Positions 54,721 through 64,000 of a DNA stretch of 64,000 nt are shown one piece after another (the first letter of the stretch is position 1; each line of letters opens with the position of its first letter). A program made the translations under genes and the position numbers. The notes under the pieces are model-generated. The model ran no database searches. It was not told the DNA's origin and worked only from the letters and a program-made list of their open reading frames with translations. The DNA is from Cordilura impudica. Taxonomy: Eukaryota; Arthropoda; Insecta; Diptera; Scathophagidae. Location: contig OY821519.1 of assembly GCA_963682025.1 (NCBI GenBank), positions 109,185,764 through 109,249,763 on the forward strand, read 5' to 3'.

Positions 54721-55054
54721 TATTTCAAAAATTCATAACTACACTTTATTCTTAATCCGGTTTTTGGCATTTCAGCATTCATCAGCGATTTATTGAACAT
54801 TGTGATAATTGTTATGTTATAATTGAATAGATTGTTTCTATATGAAATTTTTTCTTCTTAGGGCGGCCGTTAGGTTTGAACCATGAACCTTCATATACAC
54901 TCGTACTTGCACTTTTTGGTCAGCGCTTTAACACACTCACCTAAAGTCAGGCCCACGAGTAGTGTGGTTGGAGTCAGTTTTCATACAGCTTTTTACTTCC
55001 TATTAATTTCAGAAGATACAACTCTGACCAAACAAACAATCCTTGTTTTTGAAT

Positions 55055-55852
55055 TTTTATACCCTATACCACTATGTGGTTTGGGTATAATGACTTTGTG
55101 CTGCTGTTTGTAACTACCAAAAATATTTGACCTAGACCCATCTTTAATTATACCGATCGAATCAGAATCACTATCTGATTCGATTTGACGATGTCCGTCC
55201 GTCCGTCCGTCCGTCTGTGTGTCCATGTAAAGCTTGTAATCAAACTGCAGGTCGCAAATATGAATATATATATTGGTATATAAGCTTTTATCGGCCATGG
55301 GATGAATGCTGTTGAAATTGGTGAGAATCGGTCCATGTTCAGACCTAGCCCCCATACAAATGACCCCCATGAAATCGACTTAAATTGCCATAAGATCCAA
55401 ATTATCATATAAATCTTAGTCAAATTGGGTTTGTATGTGTTTATTACATCCATTAATCAGTAGTCCAAAAATGATCCCTATGGGACAACTCTTAGTCATA
55501 GGCCCCATATAGAGCTTCTTCCCGACCTTCACTTAAATCTATCAAAAAACAAAAATATTGCACTGATTCTCCTAAAGTTTCGTTTGTATATATTTTTGCA
55601 AAATACAAGAGACCTTACCAAACATGGTCAGGATCGGTCCATTTGTGGGCCTAGTCCCCATATAGATATAGCATCCGATATGAACTTTTTCATATCTGCA
55701 GGCAAAAAAATTTATAAAAATCCCACTCAAATTTGGTTTAGCTAATTTTCTATGTCCAGTTAGTTGGGCCTATGGGGTAGGGTCTCTAAACGCATGGTAT
55801 AGGGTATCCTATAGTCGGTCTAGACCGACCATAATTTTCTTACTTGTTTTTA
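55055..55852 (+). mobile_element. mini-me-like family A copy inside the Tc3-like element
   Basis: From 'tttttataccctataccac' to 'attttcttacttgttttt', full length, with a GTCC tract at 55195-55216. Confidence 0.9.
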
Positions 55853-56149
55853 ATATTTTATTATTAATTTATTTTCAAAAGGTTAGGTTGAAGGTTTTCA
55901 ATTACGTTTTAAACAAATTTTTCGCGTAAGCATTCATAGAAATCTTCCACTGAAATGAGCACCAATAACTTATGATAGAATACTTAAGACAAACAACAAA
56001 AGCTCTAATCAAATAATGTTTACTTAAAAAAAGTACTGTTATATCGCTACTCATTTAAATCACACAGCTTTGCTTTTGCTTAAGAACAGTGAACTTATAA
56101 CAAAGAGAGACACAAAATTTAAATGCGTTTATAGGAATGTGTACCAGTG

Positions 56150-57077
56150 TATAATTTAAAAAGAATTTTTTTTGATAATTTTTAGCTAATCCTCAAGGAT
56201 ATAAAAGAACATGATTTTAAAATAAAATTTTTCACTTGTTTTTTTTCTGTCAAAATCAAAACATACTGTTTTTAACAAATCTAGATTACGTTAACTTAAA
56301 AAGTTATTATATTTTAGAGATATTATTTAAAATTGAATTATATCTTTTAAAGTATGCACTATGTGCATACCAATTGTGCAATAAAAACCAAATCAATGCC
56401 AATATATACATATTATTATACCTGCAACATATACATATGTACGAGTAAGTGTAATTGTTACACTATTAACGTCTTAACATAAAAAATGACTGTCTTTAGT
56501 ACTTTGGTTGTATTTTCGCCTACCTAAGTTTCCAATTTGCTACTATATAGGTAACAAATATTAGAGGAATTCACTTGTAGTAGCAAAAGTGCATCAAATA
56601 AAAAGTACTTAGCGTATAAATATTAAATAAAAAATTTGTTTTTAAATTTGCTTCAGTCTTCCTTTGTGTTACAACCTAAAAAAAAATAATAATATCATTA
56701 TATCATAATTGATTTCAGGCTGAATTCTCCTATTATACCTCCAGCTATTATACGTAATATTATACGTTTTAACCCAAAATTTTAAACTTCTAATCATTGT
56801 CGAAGCATATGTGTGATTTTTAATGTTGTATGTGCATAAGGTGCATGCTGTTGCATGCAATCAAATTTCTTTATTGACAAATTAAAGTCTTTATAGGTGT
56901 ATTGATTACATTTACTGCTCACGACGTTTGAAACGAATATTAATGTATGGCGGCAAATAAATACGCTCATACATACACTTGCTAGAAAAAGTATCCGTAC
57001 ACTTTAAGATAATAACTTTAAATGTTTAATAAAAAATCGAATAAAATGTTTTAAATTACGAACTTTTTACCATATTA
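56150..57077. other. intron sequence with one Tc1-type end
   Basis: 'ta cttgctagaaaaagtatccg' at 56975-57000 is a Tc1-type left terminus with no transposase following. The remainder is AT-rich with no recognised feature. Confidence 0.4.
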
Positions 57078-57575
57078 AAATTGGTGCAAATCAGTGGATT
57101 TTCGGACCTAGTCACCATACAAATGACCCCTGTGAAATCGACTTAAATTGTCATAAATCCAAATTATCTCATGGATCTCGGTCAAATTGGGTTTGTAATT
57201 TGTAGTCCCAAAATAAACCCTATAAGAAATTTCATAGTCATAACTCCCATATGAAGCTGCTTCCCTATTTTCACTTAAATTTTAAATTTGGTTTTTATAT
57301 ATTTTTGCAAAAAATAAGTGACCTTACCAAATATGGTCAGGATAGGTCAATTTTTCAAACTAGTCACCATATACATAAATATAGCAACTGATATGAACTT
57401 TTTCATATTCAAAGGCATCAAAATTAAATTAAAAAAACAATGCCACTCATATTTGGTTTATGTTTATGTTCTACATATATGCAATTGGTTGGGCCTAAGA
57501 GATAGGGTCTCTAAATGCATGGTATGGGGTATCCTATAGTCGGTCTAGACCGAATATTATTTTCTTACTTATTTT
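57078..57575 (+). mobile_element. mini-me-like family A copy, 5'-truncated
   Basis: It starts inside the element ('attttcggacctagtcacc') and runs to 'gtcggtctagaccgaatat' and 'ttttcttacttatttt'. The GTCC tract is absent. Confidence 0.8.
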
Positions 57576-57579
57576 TTGT

Positions 57580-57842
57580 ACAACGTAGAAAATGTAGTTC
57601 ACAACGTAGAAAATGTAGCTACAAAGAATTTAAAGGTAAGGTTGGTTGAATTCTGCATTATTATAGATAACAAAAGATATACTTGATCCATGGGAAAAGC
57701 AGTTGCCAACTCTAAGGAGGATGCTGAATTTGTAAGAAATCTATTGTCTGAAGCAAATGTTTCGAAATGTGGATAACAACAATGATGTTTCCGCAACTAC
57801 TGCTTATAGCCCTGCATAATAGGATCGCACCATATTTCGCTT
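57580..57842 (+). other. possible LINE-derived sequence
   Basis: An AEFVRNLLSEANVSKCG-like reading at about 57722-57773 could belong to a LINE ORF1. A 24-bp tandem 'acaacgtagaaaatgtag' lies at 57580-57618. The assignment is weak. Confidence 0.3.
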
Positions 57843-58237
57843 ATGCCGTTTTCTTTTCTGACAAAAAATGTCGCCCTTTTTTGCCCTTTTTTGGAAAAGT
57901 GTATTTTTTAAAATATTCTGAATTAAGAGCAACCTTATACTATATGTCAATCAAAAGGTCTCAAAGTGCTGTTTTCATAAATGCAAAAAAATTTTGATTA
58001 TTATCCTCTTGGAAGTCATAGGGTGAAAATATTCAAAAAAGGGGGAAATATTCTCACACTATGACCTGAAAGAAGGCAATGGCTGGAATTTTTTGTGATT
58101 TTCGAGGGCTCGACTTTGATACCTATCGCTTGATGTATAAGATAAGGTTACTCTTAATTCAGAATATATAAAAAATACACTTTTCGAAAAAAGGGCAAAA
58201 AAAAGGCGACATTTTTTGTCAGAAAAGAAAACGGCAT
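57843..58237. repeat. 395-bp near-perfect palindrome
   Basis: Two arms of about 180 bp are inverted copies (for example 'ctgacaaaaaatgtcgcc' at 57859 and its complement near 58205). The centre near 58040 is itself an inverted pair (gtcatagggtg ... cacactatgac). No transposase. This is a foldback element or a palindromic duplication. Confidence 0.8.
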
Positions 58238-58375
58238 TAGTTTCCAACAATGTAGCGAACCTTGCCAGTACCCTTAATTTTGGATAGTTTATACCTTTCA
58301 TTAATAAATTTGATATCTTCTTCCTTTATGAAAACCATGTCATTGCAGAAAACCAAAAAGTCTTTGCAACATACT
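58238..58375 (-). pseudogene. LINE-like minus-strand fragment
   Basis: On the minus strand it reads FCNDMVFIKEEDIKFINERY, then KLSKIKGTGKVRYIVGN. It resembles the end of an ORF1-type protein of CR1-like LINEs, but I am not certain. It runs into one arm of the palindrome. Confidence 0.35.
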
Positions 58376-58379
58376 TTCT

Positions 58380-61217
58380 AAATTATAATTTAAACTGGAT
58401 TGATGCTAGGAAAACGGCTAATGCTGGACGTGCTGGCGGTGGGTGCTTGTATGGATTTAAAAAGAAAATTATAAATTGAAATTTTCGATTAACTCAACTA
58501 ATAATGTGTTATTAACAGATAATATCGATAACAATTCGTTTTATTTCATACCACGATATTTAAATTGCACAAATTGGAACGCTGATTTTGAATCTTTTGA
58601 AAACTTTCTATTAGAACTATCTCCTACAAACTTTTGCATATTTGGCGACCCGAATGCACGTATCCGTAATGAGCAATCTCTAGATCCTAACCTACTACAC
58701 GTCCTTCCGCATATTAACAGGATCAGATGCTCTAAAGGTAACAAACTTTTGGAACTATTTGATAACTTGGGTGGTATAATATTTAATGGTAGAACAATTG
58801 GTGATGCAATGGGTGAATATAGTTTTTGTGGTGGCGTAGGTAGCTCTATTATAGACTACTGTAATGGTTCTCGGAGTCTATTGAACTATGTTGATGATTT
58901 TAGTGTTGAGTGTAAACCCTATTCAGATCATATACCGTTGGTACTAAATCTAATTTCCCAAACTGGTAACAATAGTATTGTAACAGATTCTATTTCTCCT
59001 AGAATCCGATGGAATGACAAATTACATCCAAGTATTCAAATAATCTAAAGCTACTAACTGTAAATATAAATAATGTGCAGAACAGCTCAGTTGATGAAAT
59101 GGTAATAGCCCTAGAGAACAAAATCTTAAAAGCTAATGTAACTACAAACAACAAATATAACTTTGAACCGAATCAAAAATGATTCAATTGGAAATGTGCT
59201 CGCTCTCGTAAAATGGTCATGAAATCCCTCAACAAATATAGGAAGAATCACACAAATGTAAATAAGGCGAAGTATTTTTCCGCCAATGTCAAATATTTAA
59301 ATATTTGTCGTAAAAGAAAACTTGAATTTTATAACGAAAATTTACAACAGCTTAACGTGGTTAATTGAAGCTGATCACGGTGGAAACTGTCAAACGATAT
59401 GAAAACGGAAACAAGAATAACAAGGGGTGACTTGCCAGAGATGAGTTTTTCATATGATTTAGTACTATGCTTCAAGATGCAAACCACACAAATACATTGC
59501 AATGTTGTATGCCTTGTTTTACTGATGCTTTTCTTGACTCTCCAATTGAGCTGTGTGAACTCTCCTCAGTGCTACGTTCTGTAAAACATAAGAAGGCTCC
59601 AGGCTATGATGGAATCATACGAGTTCTGCAGACATACTCCATTTTGTTTAAGGAAATTTTAGCTTTTCTAAACAACAGTTTTAAAAAACTATATTGATTC
59701 CGCTTCTTGAAAAAGGCGATCCAAATAATCCAACAAATTACCGAGGATTATCGCTGAATGGATAGATAACAACAACACATTAAATGAATTCCAGGCAGGT
59801 TTTAGAAAGCAATACTCTACAACAGATAATATTTTTAATCTCGTTAATATTGTTCATTTAAATAAAATAAATGGCAAAAATACCTACGCACTCTTTGTGG
59901 ATTTTTCTAGTGCCTTCGATACGATTCCAAGGAATTCTATTTTTTATAAATTGTCCCATATGGGCCTGTCGTCAAAGACAATTCACATCTTGCAACTTTA
60001 TTACAAAAACAACACAAGCCATATATTTTTTTGGAAACAAATTTTCCGAACCAATCTGTGTGGATGTTAGCGTGAAACAAGTCCGCATCCTTAGTCCTAT
60101 TCTGTTTGCTTTATATCTTAACGACCTGGCTGATGTATTATCTGGATATATAAATGTTGTAGCTGAACCAATAAAAATTCTTCTGTACGCAGATGATCTT
60201 ATCATCGTATCTGATGCTCCGGGTTCTACAGAATATGATAGATAACCTCCACACTTATTGCAACATGTGGAGTTTAAAAGTAAATCTTGATAAATCAATG
60301 ATACTAATATTTCGAAGTGGGGCACGTATATCTAACAATCTGAAGTGGAATTTTGGATCTCAATTACAACTTGTCTTTCAAACAACATATAGAATATAAA
60401 TTAAAACCCCAAAAAATTGAGATTAGTTCCACTTGGTCAGCATATATAAATGATCCCAAGATCTCAAATAAAAACAAACTCAAAATCTTTAATGCAACAT
60501 CTAAATCCATAATGTTATATGGTGCTCAAATTTGGATTTTAAAAGATATGATGATGTAGAAAAATTATTTAGGTTGTTTATCAAAAAAATGCTGATTTTA
60601 CAAAAAAAAAAAAAAAACACCAAATTACATCCTTCACATAGAAACTGACTTGGATCATAGATTACCCCGTATTGTAGCTGAAAAAATAATAGCAAAAAGA
60701 ACATATTGGGCTGATGAATGGGCTTCTCTATGCAAATATATCCAATTTGTACACGTAAATTTTATGTGCCAATACTCAAAACAGATTCTAGATCTTTTAA
60801 AAGCTAGGGAAAAAGATGGTCAAATTTATAAGGCAAGAAACTCTGAATTCCACGATTTATACTCTCATATTGATTATGGTATGAAACCTCTTTCTTAAGC
60901 TTATTAATACGAGCTAGAGGTGGATTATTAGATCTCAATGCTAGAGCCTTTAGAAATTCTTCAGCTGGCCTGTGTTCGCTTTGTAACCTGGACGTCACAG
61001 AGAACACTCTGCACATAGTCGGGATTTGTGCAATATATTATGAATTTCGATTAAAATATTTTAAGCGAACTACACTAGATCTAAATGAGGTCCTAAATAT
61101 ACTAAATGGATTTGAATCTGATTTACTTACATTATATAAATATTTGGACATCTGTCTTAAATATAGAAATCTAGTATTAAATGAGTTCAATAAGATTTTT
61201 CTCTTTTTTTTAACATA
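58380..61217 (+). pseudogene. CR1/Jockey-type LINE ORF2: endonuclease, RT, zinc tail
   Basis: The endonuclease domain is open at 58476-59048 (IPRYLNCTNW, FCIFGDPNARI, GGIIFNGRTIGD, GSSIIDYC, YSDHIPLVL). The GDLNAR position reads GDPNAR, one sign of decay. The linker (59049-59400) is broken. The RT follows: SVKHKKAPGYDGI (59580), PTNYRG-like, NEFQAGFRKQYST (59790), ALFVDFSSAFDTIP (59890), LSPILFALYLNDLAD (60090), LLYADDLIIVSD (catalytic YADD, 60180-60215), WSLKVNLDKSMILIF and FKQHIEYKL. It ends with a C-terminal CSLCNLDVTENTLHIVGIC zinc motif (60980) and a stop near 61217. Several frameshifts make it inactive. The first 80 or so residues of the endonuclease are absent. Confidence 0.8.
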
Positions 61218-61416
61218 AGAAAAAAAATTAAAAAAATTATTTGAAAGCTAATGCAAATTACTAAGTCAAATGAATTATACGCAATAATTATCAGCTTTAA
61301 AATACAATCTGGCCCACAACTTTCAAGTTATGCCAAATATAGATTACCTTAATAAATGATATTTAATCTTTAAGATTGTAAATATATATTATGAATATCT
61401 ATTAAATAAATAATAA

Positions 61417-61793
61417 TCTGTAATATTAATAGGCGATTTCTTGTGACTGATGTTTTGTTCTACCGTTTTATCCAGATTTTGACCAAGCGTATATTATTTG
61501 AAAGGTATTTCTTTTTACCCGATTTGCAGATTTACAGATTTTTAAACTTTTGCCTTTATTTTGAGTAAATTGCATTTAAAGTTGCTACTAACACATACAT
61601 TATATTAATTATACAATGCAATGTGTGTGTTTATTAAATTTGTTAGAATTAGAAATTTGTTAAAATTAGTTTGTTTTTTTGTTGATTTGTTAATTGGCTA
61701 TAATTGATTAGCATACTTTTAGGGTCTTTATTTAATGAAAAAATAAAATTTCCTAGAACTTGCGCTCGAATTTCGAGGGCTGCAATCTGCTAG
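61417..61793 (+). mobile_element. Helitron-like family B, reference copy (377 bp)
   Basis: It starts TCTGTAATATTAATAGG after A (61416) and ends CAATCTGCTAG before T (61794). A palindrome ctcgaatttcgag (61765-61777) lies 12 bases before the CTAG end. TC start, hairpin, CTAG end and AT target without duplication are the four hallmarks of Helitrons. It is non-coding, so it depends on an autonomous relative not present here. Confidence 0.75.
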
Positions 61794-61837
61794 TAATAAT
61801 AAATAGAAGTTGTAGTTAGGCAACTAAAAGTGTCAGA

Positions 61838-62920
61838 AAAAGTATTTGTACATTTACAATTAGGGGAATCCCAAGAATTCTTCAATGACGTACAGTCTGC
61901 TGCATTGATTTTATTTTATTAGAAGACAAACTTGTTGGTATAAAGTTGATTTAACTTAATTATATTTCTATTGGAAACAATATTTTAAGATGAGTCTCAA
62001 ATAAAAAAACAAAAAATGAAAATTATCCTAAAGCTTAGAAATAGCATAGGAAGAACCCACTTCTCAATAGAGTACTCCGTCCAAAACTGTAAATACACCA
62101 ATTAAGTTTTTTTTAAAAACTTCGTTCTGGTCTCTCATCCAAAAATACAAAGCGCAGAAAGCGAACTATTTGGGCAGTAAAACAGAATCCATGAATTACT
62201 ACTTCCCAAATTAGTTATAAAATCAAAGACTCCTTCGGCAAACACATCCACGAAGATACCGTGCCGTGCGTAGAAGGTCAGTGATTTTCGATGTCAAAAA
62301 AAAAAACCTATGGACTTTGCAAATTATTATGTAAGCAATGTTCGGAATTTTTGGAACGTTTTCAATTTGCAGATGAACGAAAGTTGTGCATTGTCGGCAT
62401 TAAAGAAATAAAGTTAATTTAGCGAAAAAATGGAATTGCATTAATTAAAGAAAATCCTTTGGCAACGGTTAAAGGCGGTTTGGGGTTGTATGGTAGTTAA
62501 CGCAGTTAGTAAACTTGTATCTGTTGAGTCTATAATGGATCAAATTAGATACATAAACAATACAAAACAAAATTTAAAACAAAGCGCACAAAAACTAGGC
62601 TTGGAGGAGATATTTGGTTCTAACAGAATAATGATCCAAAACATACGGCGAACAATGTCAAGCTGTGATTGCTCTACAATACTAAAAGTCTATTGAAACC
62701 ATAGGCCAATTATACGATCTCAATCCTATAGAGCATTTGTGGAACTTACTGGAGTCCAGAACCGCCAACATAAAATTACTGCAATGGAAATTTTGCAAAG
62801 CGTAGTTTTAATAAAATAATAAAGAGGAGTTTTTAAAATTGGTTAAGTCGATTGCAAATCGGCTTAAAGGGATTCTAAAGCGCAAATGATATCCTGGAAG
62901 TTACAAACTTAAGCAATACT
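61838..62920 (+). pseudogene. Tc1-like transposon remnant
   Basis: The left end 'gtcagaaaaagtatttgtac' plus 'atttacaattaggggaatccc' matches 37852. The transposase is scattered over three frames: KIKDSFGKHIHEDTV (62220-62265), NGIALIKENPLATVKGGL (62428-62480), KLVSVESIMDQIRYINNTKQ, QSAQKLGLEEIF (62508-62630) and a worn version of the catalytic QQDNDPKHTA block (62625-62650). Then come an IEHLWN-like stretch (62728) and KITAMEILQSVV (62775-62810). No right end was recognised. Confidence 0.7.
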
Positions 62921-63738
62921 CGTATTTAAGGTAAATATTTTAAAATACAATAGATATTCATCAATAACAATCATATAAGCATAGTCTGAAATAAAAGTAT
63001 TTATAAAACTAAAATTAGTTCCGTAAACAAATTATGAAACTGACTTAATTAATTAAATCAACTCTAACATGATTCAATCCTTAATATGGGTGATTACAAC
63101 TACTAATTATATTATAACAACATTTTTTAAATGGAGCATGTGTTACAGATATTGTAACAAATTTTTATTTGTTATGTTACTTTTTAAAAATAAATTAAAA
63201 GAAAGAAAACTTTTGAATATTGCGTGTAAATATAATATTATATGAATTTCAAAACGACAACGTGTAAAATATTTCTAAAATATTTAAAGAAAAAAAAAAA
63301 AATGGAGGATCAAATAGTTAATGCGGGCATTTTTGGTTTTAGTAAAAAAAAAAAAACAAACGAAGAGAAGTTAAGATATGAATCGAGTACCAGCAAAACT
63401 TCTCGATTAACATTCTGCAAAAATTTATCTATTCATGACTGTCAGGCATATCTTTTGTGTAACTGACTTCACAACACACTCGGCAAGAATAAGGTTTAAT
63501 TTTGCGGAACAAATGTGTCTGTGGAGGCACATAACCTGCTGGTTTTAAGTATGATTAACTGCAACTTTTACGCACCAATACTATAATTTTTTTTGATGGT
63601 GGATGATGAAATGTCTCGTTATTTCAATACAAGATCCAAGATATACTCAATCATTTGAAACTGTTTCTTTTATCAGTTAGCATGCTACGCGATAAATTAT
63701 TTCATGTGGAAATCAGCAGTTCCAAATGGATTTATAAC
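62921..63738. other. intron sequence, nothing recognised
   Basis: AT-rich. A 74-codon frame at 63242-63466 is Lys-rich and shows no family features. Confidence 0.3.
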
Positions 63739-63830
63739 AACTAGTATAGCCCTGCACCCGAAATACGAGTGCAAATTCTAGGAAATTTAATTGTTTCCTT
63801 AAATTTTTTTCTTTCGATATTTTTAATCAA
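63739..63830 (-). mobile_element. Helitron-like family B terminus
   Basis: It starts 'actagtatagccctgcaccc' with the worn hairpin 'cccgaaatacgag' and 'gcaaattctagg', matching the reverse copy at 33700. The body is lost after about 80 bp. Confidence 0.5.
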
Positions 63831-64000
63831 TATATATATTAAGGTGGGTCAATTTGTTCGGGTAAGAAAAAACGTGACAGGCGTATAACAAAATCGAAAT
63901 CTACACGAAATTCTAAGAAAATTAGCCAAGGAAAGTAGGGTCTAAAATGAAAGGCTAGGCCCCGCCGAGAGACGTGAAAATTTTTATTTTTTTATACGAA

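Larger units (their letters stand above)
53386..55027 (-). mobile_element. tRNA-like SINE D, copy 3, split by a mariner-like element
   Basis: The outer parts, 53386-53421 and 54721-55027, join at the TA target to give the uninterrupted sequence of copy 2 at 32034-32380. The B-box-like GGTTTGAACC (reverse of GGTTCAAACC) lies at about 54872. Confidence 0.7.
51952..56149 (-). mobile_element. Tc3-like transposon carrying four later insertions
   Basis: Terminal inverted repeats CACTGGTACAAATTCCTATA (51952) and, read inward from 56149, CACTGGTACACATTCCTATA match over about 26 bp with one difference. They are flanked by TA on both sides (51950-51951, 56150-56151). An extra inner copy of 'tcctataaacgca' at 52131 suggests repeated transposase-binding sites. 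The transposase lies on the minus strand (53276 to about 52200). Insertions inside: family H MITE, SINE D, a mariner-like element in that SINE, and a family A copy. Confidence 0.8.

Noticed and set aside
59972..60325. 117-codon minus-strand frame
   Set aside because: Antisense of the LINE reverse transcriptase, whose plus-strand motifs are clear.

Overview
This is an AT-rich eukaryotic window, most likely from a higher (calyptrate-type) fly. The evidence is one spliced gene with very long introns, about twenty copies of a dipteran mini-me/DINE-like repeat carrying a (GTCC)n tract, and many degraded insect-type transposons. There is no prokaryotic gene organisation and I see no complete host gene.

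Host gene: four minus-strand exons (50456-50373, 49708-49588, 27835-27301, 8605-7670) have consensus GT/AG borders, and their reading phases agree at all three junctions. They encode about 560 contiguous residues: the end of a SEC14/CRAL-TRIO-like domain, then a spectrin-repeat-like helical region interrupted by a Ser/Asn-rich loop. This fits a puratrophin-1-like (PLEKHG4-type) Rho guanine-nucleotide exchange factor. The introns inside the window are 664 bp, 21.75 kb and 18.7 kb. The gene continues beyond both window edges, so nearly everything else here is probably intronic.

Layout: 1-7669 holds Helitron-like repeats, small hairpins, a Transib (RAG1-like) transposase pseudogene (4150-5536) and a mini-me copy. 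The 8.6-27.3 kb intron holds a Penelope-like RT remnant; a 2.5-kb tandem duplication (10853-15896) of a Jockey-type LINE carrying a Helitron that itself carries another LINE fragment; two Helitron/mini-me clusters; a 228-bp piggyBac-type MITE (19807-20034); and two adjacent Transib elements (21846-23997 and 24008-26464) whose right ends are the heptamer CACAGTG, with CGGCG/CGGTG target duplications. The 27.8-49.6 kb intron holds tRNA-like SINEs, a hAT element with perfect 14-bp TIRs and 8-bp TSDs, Tc1 fragments, an open Ty3/gypsy integrase frame (39354-40661), a TTAA-flanked inverted-repeat element, and an RNase H-bearing LINE. Upstream of 50456 lies a 4.2-kb Tc3-like transposon (51952-56149) that carries a foldback MITE, a SINE split by a mariner-like element, and a mini-me copy. 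It is followed by a 395-bp near-palindrome, a CR1/Jockey-type LINE, a clean Helitron and a Tc1 remnant.

I find no CRISPR array, operon, rRNA or convincing tRNA gene. The window is best read as a record of successive nested insertions in giant introns of a RhoGEF gene.
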